Source: a bacterium (GTDB lineage Bacteria; Patescibacteriota; CPR2; UBA1875; JAJYID01). From it: a DNA stretch of 7,758 nt. The notes under the pieces are model-generated. The model did no database searches, was not told the DNA's origin, and saw only the letters and a program-made list of their open reading frames with translations. Below are positions 1 to 6,474 of this stretch, in pieces. How positions within the stretch are numbered: the stretch's first letter is position 1; every line of letters starts with the position of its first letter. Made by a program: the position numbers and the translations under genes. The stretch lies in the NCBI GenBank assembly GCA_021823605.1, contig JAKANV010000029.1:1-7758 (forward strand), in the 5' to 3' direction.

Positions 1-1633
1 ATGAATCAATTTCAGTTTCTATTTTTTCTTTCTCAGAAACCAGTTTATTAACTTCCGATGAATCCTTTTCAGCCGGCTTTTCCAGTTTTGATAGCTTTTG
101 GTTTACCGTTTCTAATCTAGAAGAATAATCTTTTAGCTGAGTATCAATGTTCTTTAGGGTTTCTGCCTGGGAAATTTCCCGGACTCGAAGGTCTTGAACT
201 TCTTTCAAAATTATTTCCTTATTTCCGGACAATCTTCCTATCTCTGCCTGTTTCTTTTCAATATTTGAAGTGTCGGCATTTTGGCTCTTTTTAATCTTTG
301 TTATCAACCCGTCCATCTTTTGACTTAGGGCTTCAGCTTCAGATTTAAGGTTTGTCAGCGCTTTTAGGTCTTTAACTGAAGCTATGTGCATCACTATCTT
401 TTTATAGTCACTAGACACGTCCTCAAGCTCTCTGGCAATGTCATCCTTGCCCATAACCACGCTTTCTCTCTGTGCTTTTGCGAGTTCTTCATTTGCCGTG
501 ACTATTTTTGTATCAATGCTTTCAAGCTCTTTCTTTGCAGATTTCAACTTTTCTGTAGCTGATGTGCCTTCTGATTTTATCCTTTCTGATCTCTCCTTAA
601 GATTTGAGATTTCTCTCTCGCATGTTTCCTTTTCGCGGACTAAACTATCTTTTTCCCTTGCGTAAACAGACACGACCGCTTCGCTTTCTGCCTGTATCTT
701 ATAAATCTGCTGTGATAATGCATTCTTCTCAGAATAAAGGTAATCAATCTTTGACTTTAGCTCTTTTTCTTCCTTATCGCTTCCTGAAGCTTTTAAGCCC
801 TTAGCGATTTTCGCTTCAATCGTAATAATTTCTGTCTTTAATATATTCTCCTGCTCTCTTAACTTTCTCAGGCTTGTATCCAAAATAGACTTTTTGCCTG
901 TTATGTCAGACAAAACATTTGAATAGTACTTACGACTGAGTTCATCAAGCTCTGTCTCTATTTCCTGCTTTTTCTGGAACTTTTTATTCTGTCTCTCAGC
1001 AGTTTTCAGCCGCGGTTCGAGTTCGTATAATAAATCTTTGATGCGGATAACATTTTTATCAGTTCCATCGAGTTTCCTTAAGGATTCAGCCCGTTTAAGC
1101 TCGTATTGTTTAACACCTGATGCCTCCTCGAAAAGAACTTTTCTCTCTGCCGGACCGTAAAAAAGCAGCGAATCGACCATCCCCTGACCGATAACAGTGT
1201 AAGTTGAGCGCCCGATACCACACTTTGCAAGTAGCTCCTGAATATCGAGAAGTCTGACTTTCTTTCTATTGAGCAAATATTCATTATCGCCGTTTCTATA
1301 TAGTCGTCGGGTTATTTCTATTTCTGTGAGATCAACTGGCGCAGATTTGTCGGAGTTATCGAGTGTCATAGAGATTTCGGTAAAAGACCCTTTGCCCTTT
1401 TTGGCGCTACCGAAAAAGATGACGTCTTCGTTTTTCTTTACGCGTAACAACTTGGAAGATTGCTCGCCCAAAACCCAGCGGATGGCATCGGCAATATTCG
1501 ACTTCCCGCTTCCATTCGGTCCGACGACAGCTGTAAAACTCCTAGACCTTTCCTTACCTTCCCGGGGAAAATCCAAAACATTCTTCGCCCCGAATGACTT
1601 AAATCCCGCTACATTGATATTTTTTAAATACAC
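1..1633 (-). CDS. smc: Chromosome segregation protein SMC, N-terminal part (cut by window edge)
   Basis: SMC is a chromosome-organising ATPase that dimerises through a hinge and works with ScpA/ScpB kleisin partners. The 544 codons visible hold the N-terminal head and one coiled-coil arm. Seen: an opening VYLKNINVAGFKSF typical of SMC, Walker A GPNGSGKS at residues 38-45, the FFGSAKK loop near 73-79, the Q-loop region VIGQGMVD at 147-154, and an FEEASGVKQYELKR stretch just after it. From about residue 165 onward the sequence is Lys/Glu-rich heptad-like coiled coil without an obvious hinge yet; family length is about 1150-1200, so roughly half is present. Walker B and the signature motif would be in the missing half. 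Start is GTG at 1633, chosen because AGGAG (1643-1639) lies five bases upstream and no ATG fits the conserved start. It follows rnc by 14 bases, so it is probably the distal gene of the rpmF operon. The frame is open throughout. Confidence 0.95.
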   Translation of the reverse strand, partial: MYLKNINVAGFKSFGAKNVLDFPREGKERSRSFTAVVGPNGSGKSNIADAIRWVLGEQSSKLLRVKKNEDVIFFGSAKKGKGSFTEISMTLDNSDKSAPVDLTEIEITRRLYRNGDNEYLLNRKKVRLLDIQELLAKCGIGRSTYTVIGQGMVDSLLFYGPAERKVLFEEASGVKQYELKRAESLRKLDGTDKNVIRIKDLLYELEPRLKTAERQNKKFQKKQEIETELDELSRKYYSNVLSDITGKKSILDTSLRKLREQENILKTEIITIEAKIAKGLKASGSDKEEKELKSKIDYLYSEKNALSQQIYKIQAESEAVVSVYAREKDSLVREKETCEREISNLKERSERIKSEGTSATEKLKSAKKELESIDTKIVTANEELAKAQRESVVMGKDDIARELEDVSSDYKKIVMHIASVKDLKALTNLKSEAEALSQKMDGLITKIKKSQNADTSNIEKKQAEIGRLSGNKEIILKEVQDLRVREISQAETLKNIDTQLKDYSSRLETVNQKLSKLEKPAEKDSSEVNKLVSEKEKIETEIDS

Positions 1634-1647
1634 CCTCTCTCCTACCT

Positions 1648-2328
1648 CTATTTATAACTTTTTAGTGCATCTTCGGCTGCTGCCTGCTGGGCTAACTGTT
1701 TTGATGCCCCTTCACCCTCGCCAATTTTCTTCTCATTAAGGAAAACGCCTATTTTAAATATTCTCTTATGATCCGGCCCGGTCTCTGATAAAACATCATA
1801 CCTCGGAGTAATGCTTTCCTTTCTCTGAGCAAGTTCCTGAAGCAAACTCTTTGGATCCACATAAAGTTTCTTTTCTAATATCTCATCCAAAAGCTTCAAA
1901 AGGTGTTTTGTAATAAACTTTTTAGCTTCACCATATCCTTTATCCAAGTAAATCGCGCCGATAACCGCCTCAAAACAGTTTGCCAAGATTAACTGTCTGG
2001 CCCTGCCTTTGCTTTTTGACTCACCACGGGATAAGAAAAGATAATCCTCAAATCCAAGCTTCCCAGAAACATCAGAAATAGTCTCTGTTTTCACAAGAGC
2101 ACTTCGCCAATTGGTCAAATCGCCTTCTGGATTTGGATAATTTTTGTAAAGGAACTCTGTTGTAACCAACTCTAAAACAGCGTCTCCCAGGAATTCGAGG
2201 CGCTCGTTATGTTCCTGAAATTCAGAGTTTTCGTTTAAGTATGAACGGTGGACGAAGGCATTTACGAGTAGCTGTTCATCTTTAAAGTCTGTTCCGATTT
2301 CCTTCTGTAGCTTTTTGAAATCTCTCAT
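1648..2328 (-). CDS. rnc: Ribonuclease III
   Basis: RNase III cleaves double-stranded RNA and matures the rRNA precursor. The 226-residue product has normal family length. The N-terminal endonuclease domain (about 1-150) carries the signature NERLEFLGDAVLE at 41-53, with the acidic residues E42, E45 and D49 matching E. coli E38, E41 and D45. The second acidic cluster reads LANCFEAVIGAIYLD at about 115-129; E120 matches the essential E. coli E117, but the position of E. coli D114 is Asn (N117). The C-terminal double-stranded-RNA-binding domain runs from DPKSLLQE (about 157) to the end, with the usual GEGEGASKQLAQQAAAEDAL helix. The ATG overlaps the nusB stop as ATGA and has only a weak purine-rich upstream sequence, so translation is probably coupled to nusB. 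The pairing with smc downstream is a common bacterial arrangement. Confidence 0.97.
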   Translation of the reverse strand: MRDFKKLQKEIGTDFKDEQLLVNAFVHRSYLNENSEFQEHNERLEFLGDAVLELVTTEFLYKNYPNPEGDLTNWRSALVKTETISDVSGKLGFEDYLFLSRGESKSKGRARQLILANCFEAVIGAIYLDKGYGEAKKFITKHLLKLLDEILEKKLYVDPKSLLQELAQRKESITPRYDVLSETGPDHKRIFKIGVFLNEKKIGEGEGASKQLAQQAAAEDALKSYK

Positions 2329-2840
2329 TTTTTGTTTTTTTCTTCTTTCTTTTCCTTCACCGGCGGTTTTTTGTCATCGGCCGGATTATATTTGTCACTT
2401 GCCCGATAAATTGTGCCCAAAACTCCATTCACAAACTTACTAGATCTCGGCCCGCCAAATGCTTTTGCCAGCTCGACTGCTTCATTGATAGCAACTTTCG
2501 GCGGCACATCTTCCTTAGCAAAAAGCAGCTCAAACACACTCATTCTCAAAATCACCAGGTCAACTAAAGCGATTTGTTCTATCGGCCACTCAGGCGCGGC
2601 CGGCTTTATAATCGCATCGATTTTATCTTCACTTTCAATGACGCCTTTGGCGATATCTAGAGCAAACTGTTTGTTCTGCTCACCTGATGCAAACTCACTG
2701 ACATTTCTCTCAACCGTTTCCTTAATCTTCTTTGCCTTATCAGCCTTAGTCCTTTTGATTTCCAGATTGAAGTCACAAAAAGCCGACTCGAACAGAGATT
2801 GCAGCGCGATAATCCTTGATAAGTGACGGTTTGAAGCCAT
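2325..2840 (-). CDS. nusB: Transcription antitermination / rRNA biogenesis factor NusB
   Basis: NusB binds boxA RNA with NusE (S10) and keeps RNA polymerase processive over rRNA operons. The 171-residue product shows the NusB fold from end to end: SRIIALQSLFE at about 8-18, the central WPIEQIALVDLVILRMSVFELL stretch (about 85-106), the PPKVAINEAVELAKAFGG block (about 113-130) and the closing SSKFVNGVLGTIYR. Typical NusB is about 130-160 residues; here about 20 extra residues form a Lys/Glu-rich tail (roughly 151-171) that is probably disordered. Start ATG is preceded by AAGGAG (2851-2846) at five bases, and its A is the last base of the rpmF stop (TAATG). The stop TGA overlaps the rnc start (ATGA). 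Placement between L32 and RNase III fits a joint role in ribosomal RNA production. Confidence 0.93.
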   Translation of the reverse strand: MASNRHLSRIIALQSLFESAFCDFNLEIKRTKADKAKKIKETVERNVSEFASGEQNKQFALDIAKGVIESEDKIDAIIKPAAPEWPIEQIALVDLVILRMSVFELLFAKEDVPPKVAINEAVELAKAFGGPRSSKFVNGVLGTIYRASDKYNPADDKKPPVKEKKEEKNKK

Positions 2841-3076
2841 TACTTCTCCTTAGTTTCGTTTTCCTTATTTTCTTTCTTTTTAAGTTTCTTGTCCAGCTTT
2901 GTCTCGACATCGATGACTTTTTTATCGCCATAGTGCCCGCAGTTTACACATGCTGTGTGCGGCATGATTTTCTCACCGCATTTAGGACAATCAGCGAGAT
3001 TCACAGCATTCAACGCGTGGTGTGCTCTTCCCTGTCTAGTCCTTCTTTTTGATTTTTTTCTCTTTGGTACAGCCAT
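2840..3076 (-). CDS. rpmF: Large ribosomal subunit protein bL32
   Basis: bL32 is a small zinc-ribbon protein of the 50S subunit. The 78-residue product starts MAVPKRKKSKRRTRQGRAHH, the diagnostic L32 opening, followed by the zinc ribbon C30-x2-C33-x9-C43-x2-C46. All four cysteines are kept, so this is the zinc-binding form. Family members are about 57-65 residues; the extra length is a Lys/Glu-rich C-terminal extension from about residue 58. The ATG has AAGGA (3090-3086) nine bases upstream. It follows the DUF177/YceD gene by 27 bases, the widespread yceD-rpmF pairing, and overlaps nusB by one base. In many bacteria plsX and fatty-acid genes come next; here nusB does. Confidence 0.97.
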   Translation of the reverse strand: MAVPKRKKSKRRTRQGRAHHALNAVNLADCPKCGEKIMPHTACVNCGHYGDKKVIDVETKLDKKLKKKENKENETKEK

Positions 3077-3103
3077 TTAAGTCTATCCTTTATTTACTAA
3101 TTA

Positions 3104-3520
3104 TTATTTAATTCCTTTGCAACTTTCCTTACATAGCGGCTTCAGCGGTATATCAAATGCTATCTCCTCAACTGCCGGTCCACCAATTTCGATTTTAAAC
3201 TCTTTATCTACTATCAGTTCACCCTCGTCTGCTGCTCTTTTCCCAACTATATATTCTCTATCAAACGAAAGCCTTCCTTCTCTATCAAACTTTTTTAGAC
3301 ATCTGGCACAAATAGTTTTGCAAACGTAGTTAATATTAAACTCTGCCAGTATTTCCTCTTCCAGTAGAGTCAGCTTAAGCTCTCCTTCATAACTCTCTAG
3401 AACATTTTCCTCATCCAGTTTAAGCTTATGGCTATCTTTAATCTCAAATGTTTTTTTGCCACCAACATTTCCTTTAATAAGAAAATCTTTGACATCCAAC
3501 TTGTAAGGTTCTGTTTCCAT
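3104..3520 (-). CDS. yceD: DUF177/YceD family protein, possible large-subunit rRNA accumulation factor
   Basis: Members of DUF177 (YceD) are encoded next to rpmF in many bacteria, and work on relatives links the family to 23S rRNA accumulation; the molecular mechanism is unclear. The 138-residue product matches the family in layout: an N-terminal beta-rich half, CARCL at 71-75, an acidic middle (DEGELIVD), a DIPLKPLC segment at 123-130 and ESCKG at 132-136. C71, C74, C130 and C134 could bind a metal. It stops two residues after CKG, whereas many relatives continue with a GLCPxCG-like tail. Two adjacent stop codons (TAATAA) make a sequencing slip at the stop less likely. The ATG has only AAAGAG directly adjacent to it, a poor ribosome site, and a strong extended -10 promoter 25 bases upstream makes this the first gene of the operon with rpmF. 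Confidence 0.85.
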   Translation of the reverse strand: METEPYKLDVKDFLIKGNVGGKKTFEIKDSHKLKLDEENVLESYEGELKLTLLEEEILAEFNINYVCKTICARCLKKFDREGRLSFDREYIVGKRAADEGELIVDKEFKIEIGGPAVEEIAFDIPLKPLCKESCKGIK

Positions 3521-3545
3521 CTCTTTATAATTTAAATACCAAGAA

Positions 3546-3574
3546 ATTATAGCAGAAATTTTAGCTAACTACAA
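3546..3574 (-). promoter_or_regulatory. Promoter of the yceD-rpmF-nusB-rnc-smc operon
   Basis: TGCTATAAT at 3554-3546 is a perfect extended -10. Seventeen bases upstream is TTGTAG (3574-3569; only the TTG half matches -35), which lies inside the last codons of leuS. The -10 ends 25 bases before the DUF177/YceD ATG, predicting a leader of about 19 bases with almost no ribosome-binding site. Confidence 0.6.
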
Positions 3575-6410
3575 GGCTAAGAAGCTTACCCTTCACGTAA
3601 ATTACCTTTTTAATTTCTTTGCCTTCTACATATTTCTTCACTTTTTCACTCGCTTTAGCAAGCTCCAGAACGTCATTCTCCTCTGCTTCAATGTTGATTA
3701 TAAGCTGTTCCCGAACCTTACCATTTATCTGAACTGCCACGGTCACAGTCTCGTCTTTAATCAGGTTCTTATCGTATTTTGGCCACACTTCAAGTGAAAT
3801 ACTGTCCTTGCCACTTAGCTTTTCCCAAAGTTCTTCTGCCATATGAGGTGCAAAAGGAGCCAGCATTATAGAAAGTATTTCTAGAGTCTTTTTGTTTTGA
3901 GTTTTTTGAGAAGAGAGAAAATTCACAAATACCATCAGCTGGGATATTGCTGTATTGAATCTCAAAGCATCTATATCTTCACCGACTTTTTTAATAGTTT
4001 TGTTTAGTATCCGCGTTTCTTCTACACTTGGCTCGTTGTCTACAATTTCTTTATCATAAAGTCCCCAAGCTTTCTCTAAAAATCTCTTTATTCCGACAAT
4101 TCCTTTTGGATCCCATGGTCCGCCATCCTCAAATCTGCCCATGAAAAGAATGTATGTCCTGAAAGTGTCAGCACCATGCTCGCGAATTACCGCATCCGGT
4201 ATAACCACATTTCCCTTAGATTTCGACATCTTCTTTCCATCCGGACCAAGTATCATCCCCTGATGTCTCATCTTCAAAAATGGTTCATCGAAGTTGATTA
4301 ACCTCGCATCATGAAGTGATTTTGCTATAAATCTGGCATAAAGTAAATGCATCGTCACATGTTCTGCCCCGCCTACATACATATCCACTGGCAGCCATTT
4401 TTTGGTCACATTTGGTTCCATCATTTCCTTGTCATTACCAACACTCGGATATCGCATATAGTAGAAACTGGAGCAGACGAAAGTATCCATGGTGTCTGTT
4501 TCGCGCTCGGCTTTTCCACCACATTTCGGGCATGTAGCCTCAACAAATTCTTTAACTGAGGCTAGTGGCCCTTTGCCGGTGCCTTTTGGTCTGAAATCTT
4601 TAATCTTCTCAGGAAGTTCTACGGGTAAATCTTTTTCAGGAACAGACACAACACCGCATTTAGGGCAGTAGACAATAGGAATCGGCGCACCCCAATAACG
4701 TTGACGGCCGATAGACCAGTCATGCAATCTATAATTAACTTGCGTTTTCCCTGACTTCTTTTTCTCCAGCCACTCAGCCATTTTCTTCTTTGCCTCTTCA
4801 GAAGTAAGACCGTCAAATTCTTTTGAATTTACCAGTTCACCGTAACCAGTAAACGCGTGCTCTTCCTCTGTTTCCTCCCAAGCTACAATGTGATTTTCTA
4901 GTGTAAGATATTTTTGAACATTCTTTTTTGGAACCCATTCAAACTTATGAAATTTTGTATGCTCTTTTTCAGTCTTGGCTTGTTCCCCATCTTCTAGTTC
5001 AATCAAATAGGCATCTTGAGGAGCAATAGTGTTTCTTCCCTTGTGAGCAGCATAATATTTGTTAACAATAGTTCCACCAATTTTCCTAATAGATTTAACA
5101 TTCTGATAGCCAGTTTCTTCCCTCATTTCTCTGACCGCTGTTTCTTCAGATTTCTCCCCTTCGTCTATCCCGCCAATTACAAAAGATTTCCAACCAAATT
5201 TTTCCCAATCCAAACAAATATACTCATCTTTAGCCCAATGTTTTACAATAACTGCCACTTGGGGACGCACAATGGTTTTTCCCCCTTCTCTAAACTTGGC
5301 ATTTCCCAAACCCCAAACTACGGGAGCTATAGACTGAACAATTGGAAGATTATATTTCTTCGCAAACTCATAGTCTCGCTCGTCATGGGCTGGAACAGCC
5401 ATAACAGCGCCGGTTCCGTATCCAAAAAGGACATAATCCGCTATCCAAATCGGCACTTTCTCACCATTGAACGGATTTATTGCATATGAACCGGTAAAGA
5501 CTCCTGTCTTATCCTTCTCAAGCGATTGACGCTCTATCTCTGTCTGCTTTTGTGCCTGAATCTTATATTTCTCAACTTCCTTTTTCTGTTTGTCAGTCGT
5601 GATTTTATCGACTAACGGATGCTCCGGCGCCAAAACGACATATGTCATGCCGTAAACCGTATCGATTCTGGTGGTAAATACTGAGAATTTCTCCTTTGAA
5701 TCTGCAATCTGCATATCCATTTCCACACCTTCGCTTCTGCCAATCCAGTTTCTCTGCTTTGTCACCGACGATTCCGGCCAGTCTACTTTATCTAAATCTT
5801 TAATTAATCTGTCTGCATAATCAGTAATTTTGAAAAACCACTGCTTCATATTTTTCTGAACCACTTCCGTATCGCATCTTTCACAAAGACCATTTATCAC
5901 TTGCTCATTTGCGAGTACAGTCATACATTTCGGACACCAGTTCACCGGTGATTCTTTTTGATATGCCAGTCCTTGCTTATAAAGCTGCAAGAAAAGCCAC
6001 TGAGTCCACTTATAATAATTCGGCTCAGATGTCGTTACCTCTCGGGAGAAATCAAACTGGCAACCCCAAGTCTTTAGCTGCTTTTCTGCATGACTAATGT
6101 TTTCAGCGGTACTTTTTTTCGGATGAATGCCTTTACTAATAGCAAAGTTCTCAGCCGGAAGCCCAAATGCATCATAGCCAATAGGCATAAAAATATTAAA
6201 ACCATTTAAAGCCTTGTATCTGCCATACACATCTGCACCCATGTCTGAGTAAGCATGCCCCATATGCAGATAATCCCCGCTTGGATACGGAAACATTATA
6301 AGGTTATAGAATTTGGGCTTATCAGAAGCTAGGTCAGTTTGATAAATTTTCGTCTTTTCCCAAACTTCCTGCCACTTGGCCTCTACTTTTTGCGGGTTAT
6401 ACTTTTCCAT
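3561..6410 (-). CDS. leuS: Leucyl-tRNA synthetase with an internal Nudix domain
   Basis: LeuRS, a cytoplasmic class I synthetase, charges tRNA-Leu and edits misacylated tRNA. The 949-residue product exceeds the family norm (about 800-880) because of an inserted domain. In order: ATP-binding HMGH (49-52) in PYPSGDYLHMGH; zinc site C159-x2-C162 with C176-x2-C179; CP1 editing domain with TTRIDT (246-251), GTGAVMAVPAHDERD (332-346) and D346 at the position of the E. coli editing Asp345; the Nudix-containing insert (about 362-517); return to the core at YRLHDWSIGRQRYWG (560-574); a second cysteine set C582/C585 and C627/C630; KMSKS (727-731); anticodon-binding helices; and the C-terminal VQINGKVREQ (893-902) LeuRS tail domain. 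All catalytic motifs are present, so charging activity is expected. The ATG has AAAGG about 12 bases upstream, a long spacing, but the MEKYNPQKVEAKWQ start is typical of the family. It appears to have its own promoter (about 6436-6464). Confidence 0.97.
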   Translation of the reverse strand: MEKYNPQKVEAKWQEVWEKTKIYQTDLASDKPKFYNLIMFPYPSGDYLHMGHAYSDMGADVYGRYKALNGFNIFMPIGYDAFGLPAENFAISKGIHPKKSTAENISHAEKQLKTWGCQFDFSREVTTSEPNYYKWTQWLFLQLYKQGLAYQKESPVNWCPKCMTVLANEQVINGLCERCDTEVVQKNMKQWFFKITDYADRLIKDLDKVDWPESSVTKQRNWIGRSEGVEMDMQIADSKEKFSVFTTRIDTVYGMTYVVLAPEHPLVDKITTDKQKKEVEKYKIQAQKQTEIERQSLEKDKTGVFTGSYAINPFNGEKVPIWIADYVLFGYGTGAVMAVPAHDERDYEFAKKYNLPIVQSIAPVVWGLGNAKFREGGKTIVRPQVAVIVKHWAKDEYICLDWEKFGWKSFVIGGIDEGEKSEETAVREMREETGYQNVKSIRKIGGTIVNKYYAAHKGRNTIAPQDAYLIELEDGEQAKTEKEHTKFHKFEWVPKKNVQKYLTLENHIVAWEETEEEHAFTGYGELVNSKEFDGLTSEEAKKKMAEWLEKKKSGKTQVNYRLHDWSIGRQRYWGAPIPIVYCPKCGVVSVPEKDLPVELPEKIKDFRPKGTGKGPLASVKEFVEATCPKCGGKAERETDTMDTFVCSSFYYMRYPSVGNDKEMMEPNVTKKWLPVDMYVGGAEHVTMHLLYARFIAKSLHDARLINFDEPFLKMRHQGMILGPDGKKMSKSKGNVVIPDAVIREHGADTFRTYILFMGRFEDGGPWDPKGIVGIKRFLEKAWGLYDKEIVDNEPSVEETRILNKTIKKVGEDIDALRFNTAISQLMVFVNFLSSQKTQNKKTLEILSIMLAPFAPHMAEELWEKLSGKDSISLEVWPKYDKNLIKDETVTVAVQINGKVREQLIINIEAEENDVLELAKASEKVKKYVEGKEIKKVIYVKGKLLSLVVS
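4860..5327 (-). other. Nudix hydrolase domain inserted in LeuRS (residues about 362-517)
   Basis: This stretch encodes the extra domain of LeuRS. In ordinary LeuRS a loop of roughly 20 residues joins the end of the editing domain (HDxRD...LPI) to the strand beginning with the GELVNS-like motif. Here about 155 residues lie between LPIVQS and AFTGYGELVNS. They contain a Nudix box, GGIDEGEKSEETAVREMREE followed by TGY (residues 413-435, bases 5174-5106), which fits Gx5Ex7REUxEExGU with all metal-binding Glu and Arg positions intact. A strand-like PQVAVIVK segment precedes the box, and DAYLIELE and KFEWVPKKNV follow it, the usual Nudix order. A hand count gives about 38% G+C against mid-40s in some flanking leuS lines, which is not decisive. 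The domain looks catalytically competent for a nucleoside-diphosphate-linked substrate; the substrate cannot be read from the sequence. Confidence 0.93.
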
Positions 6411-6422
6411 AATAAAAAATCG

Positions 6423-6434
6423 CCTTTATAAGCA
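6423..6434 (-). repeat. 12-base leader element, copy 2 (leuS leader)
   Basis: TGCTTATAAAGG, identical to the copy at 7346-7357, begins one base past the leuS -10 box and ends 12 bases before the leuS ATG. A shorter related string, TTATAAAGAG, ends at the DUF177/YceD start codon. Confidence 0.5.
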
Positions 6435-6435
6435 G

Positions 6436-6464
6436 ATTTTAGCATAGAATCAGGCTTCTTGAAA
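6436..6464 (-). promoter_or_regulatory. leuS: Promoter for leuS
   Basis: TGCTAAAAT at 6444-6436 is an extended -10 (TG, one base, TAAAAT). A poor -35, TTTCAA (6464-6459), lies 17 bases upstream, just past the acyltransferase stop codon. The -10 ends 25 bases before the leuS ATG. Read-through from the acyltransferase gene is also possible, because no convincing terminator separates the two. Confidence 0.45.
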
Positions 6465-6474
6465 GAGAAGGAAT

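Noticed and set aside
1269..1739. Plus-strand open frame of about 156 codons opposite smc and rnc
   Set aside because: It is antisense to two well-conserved genes, has no ribosome site, and its serine/phenylalanine/leucine-rich product looks like the reverse of Lys/Glu-rich coding sequence.
2325..2327. TGA recoded as Gly, as in some CPR lineages
   Set aside because: nusB needs this TGA as its stop in the ATGA overlap with rnc, and no gene here has an in-frame TGA.
2413..2826. Plus-strand open frame of about 137 codons opposite nusB
   Set aside because: It lies wholly inside the conserved nusB gene and has a composition typical of antisense frames.
5016..5489. Plus-strand open frame of about 157 codons opposite the LeuRS Nudix insert
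   Set aside because: The minus-strand frame encodes a canonical Nudix box within an unbroken LeuRS; the antisense product has no recognisable motif.
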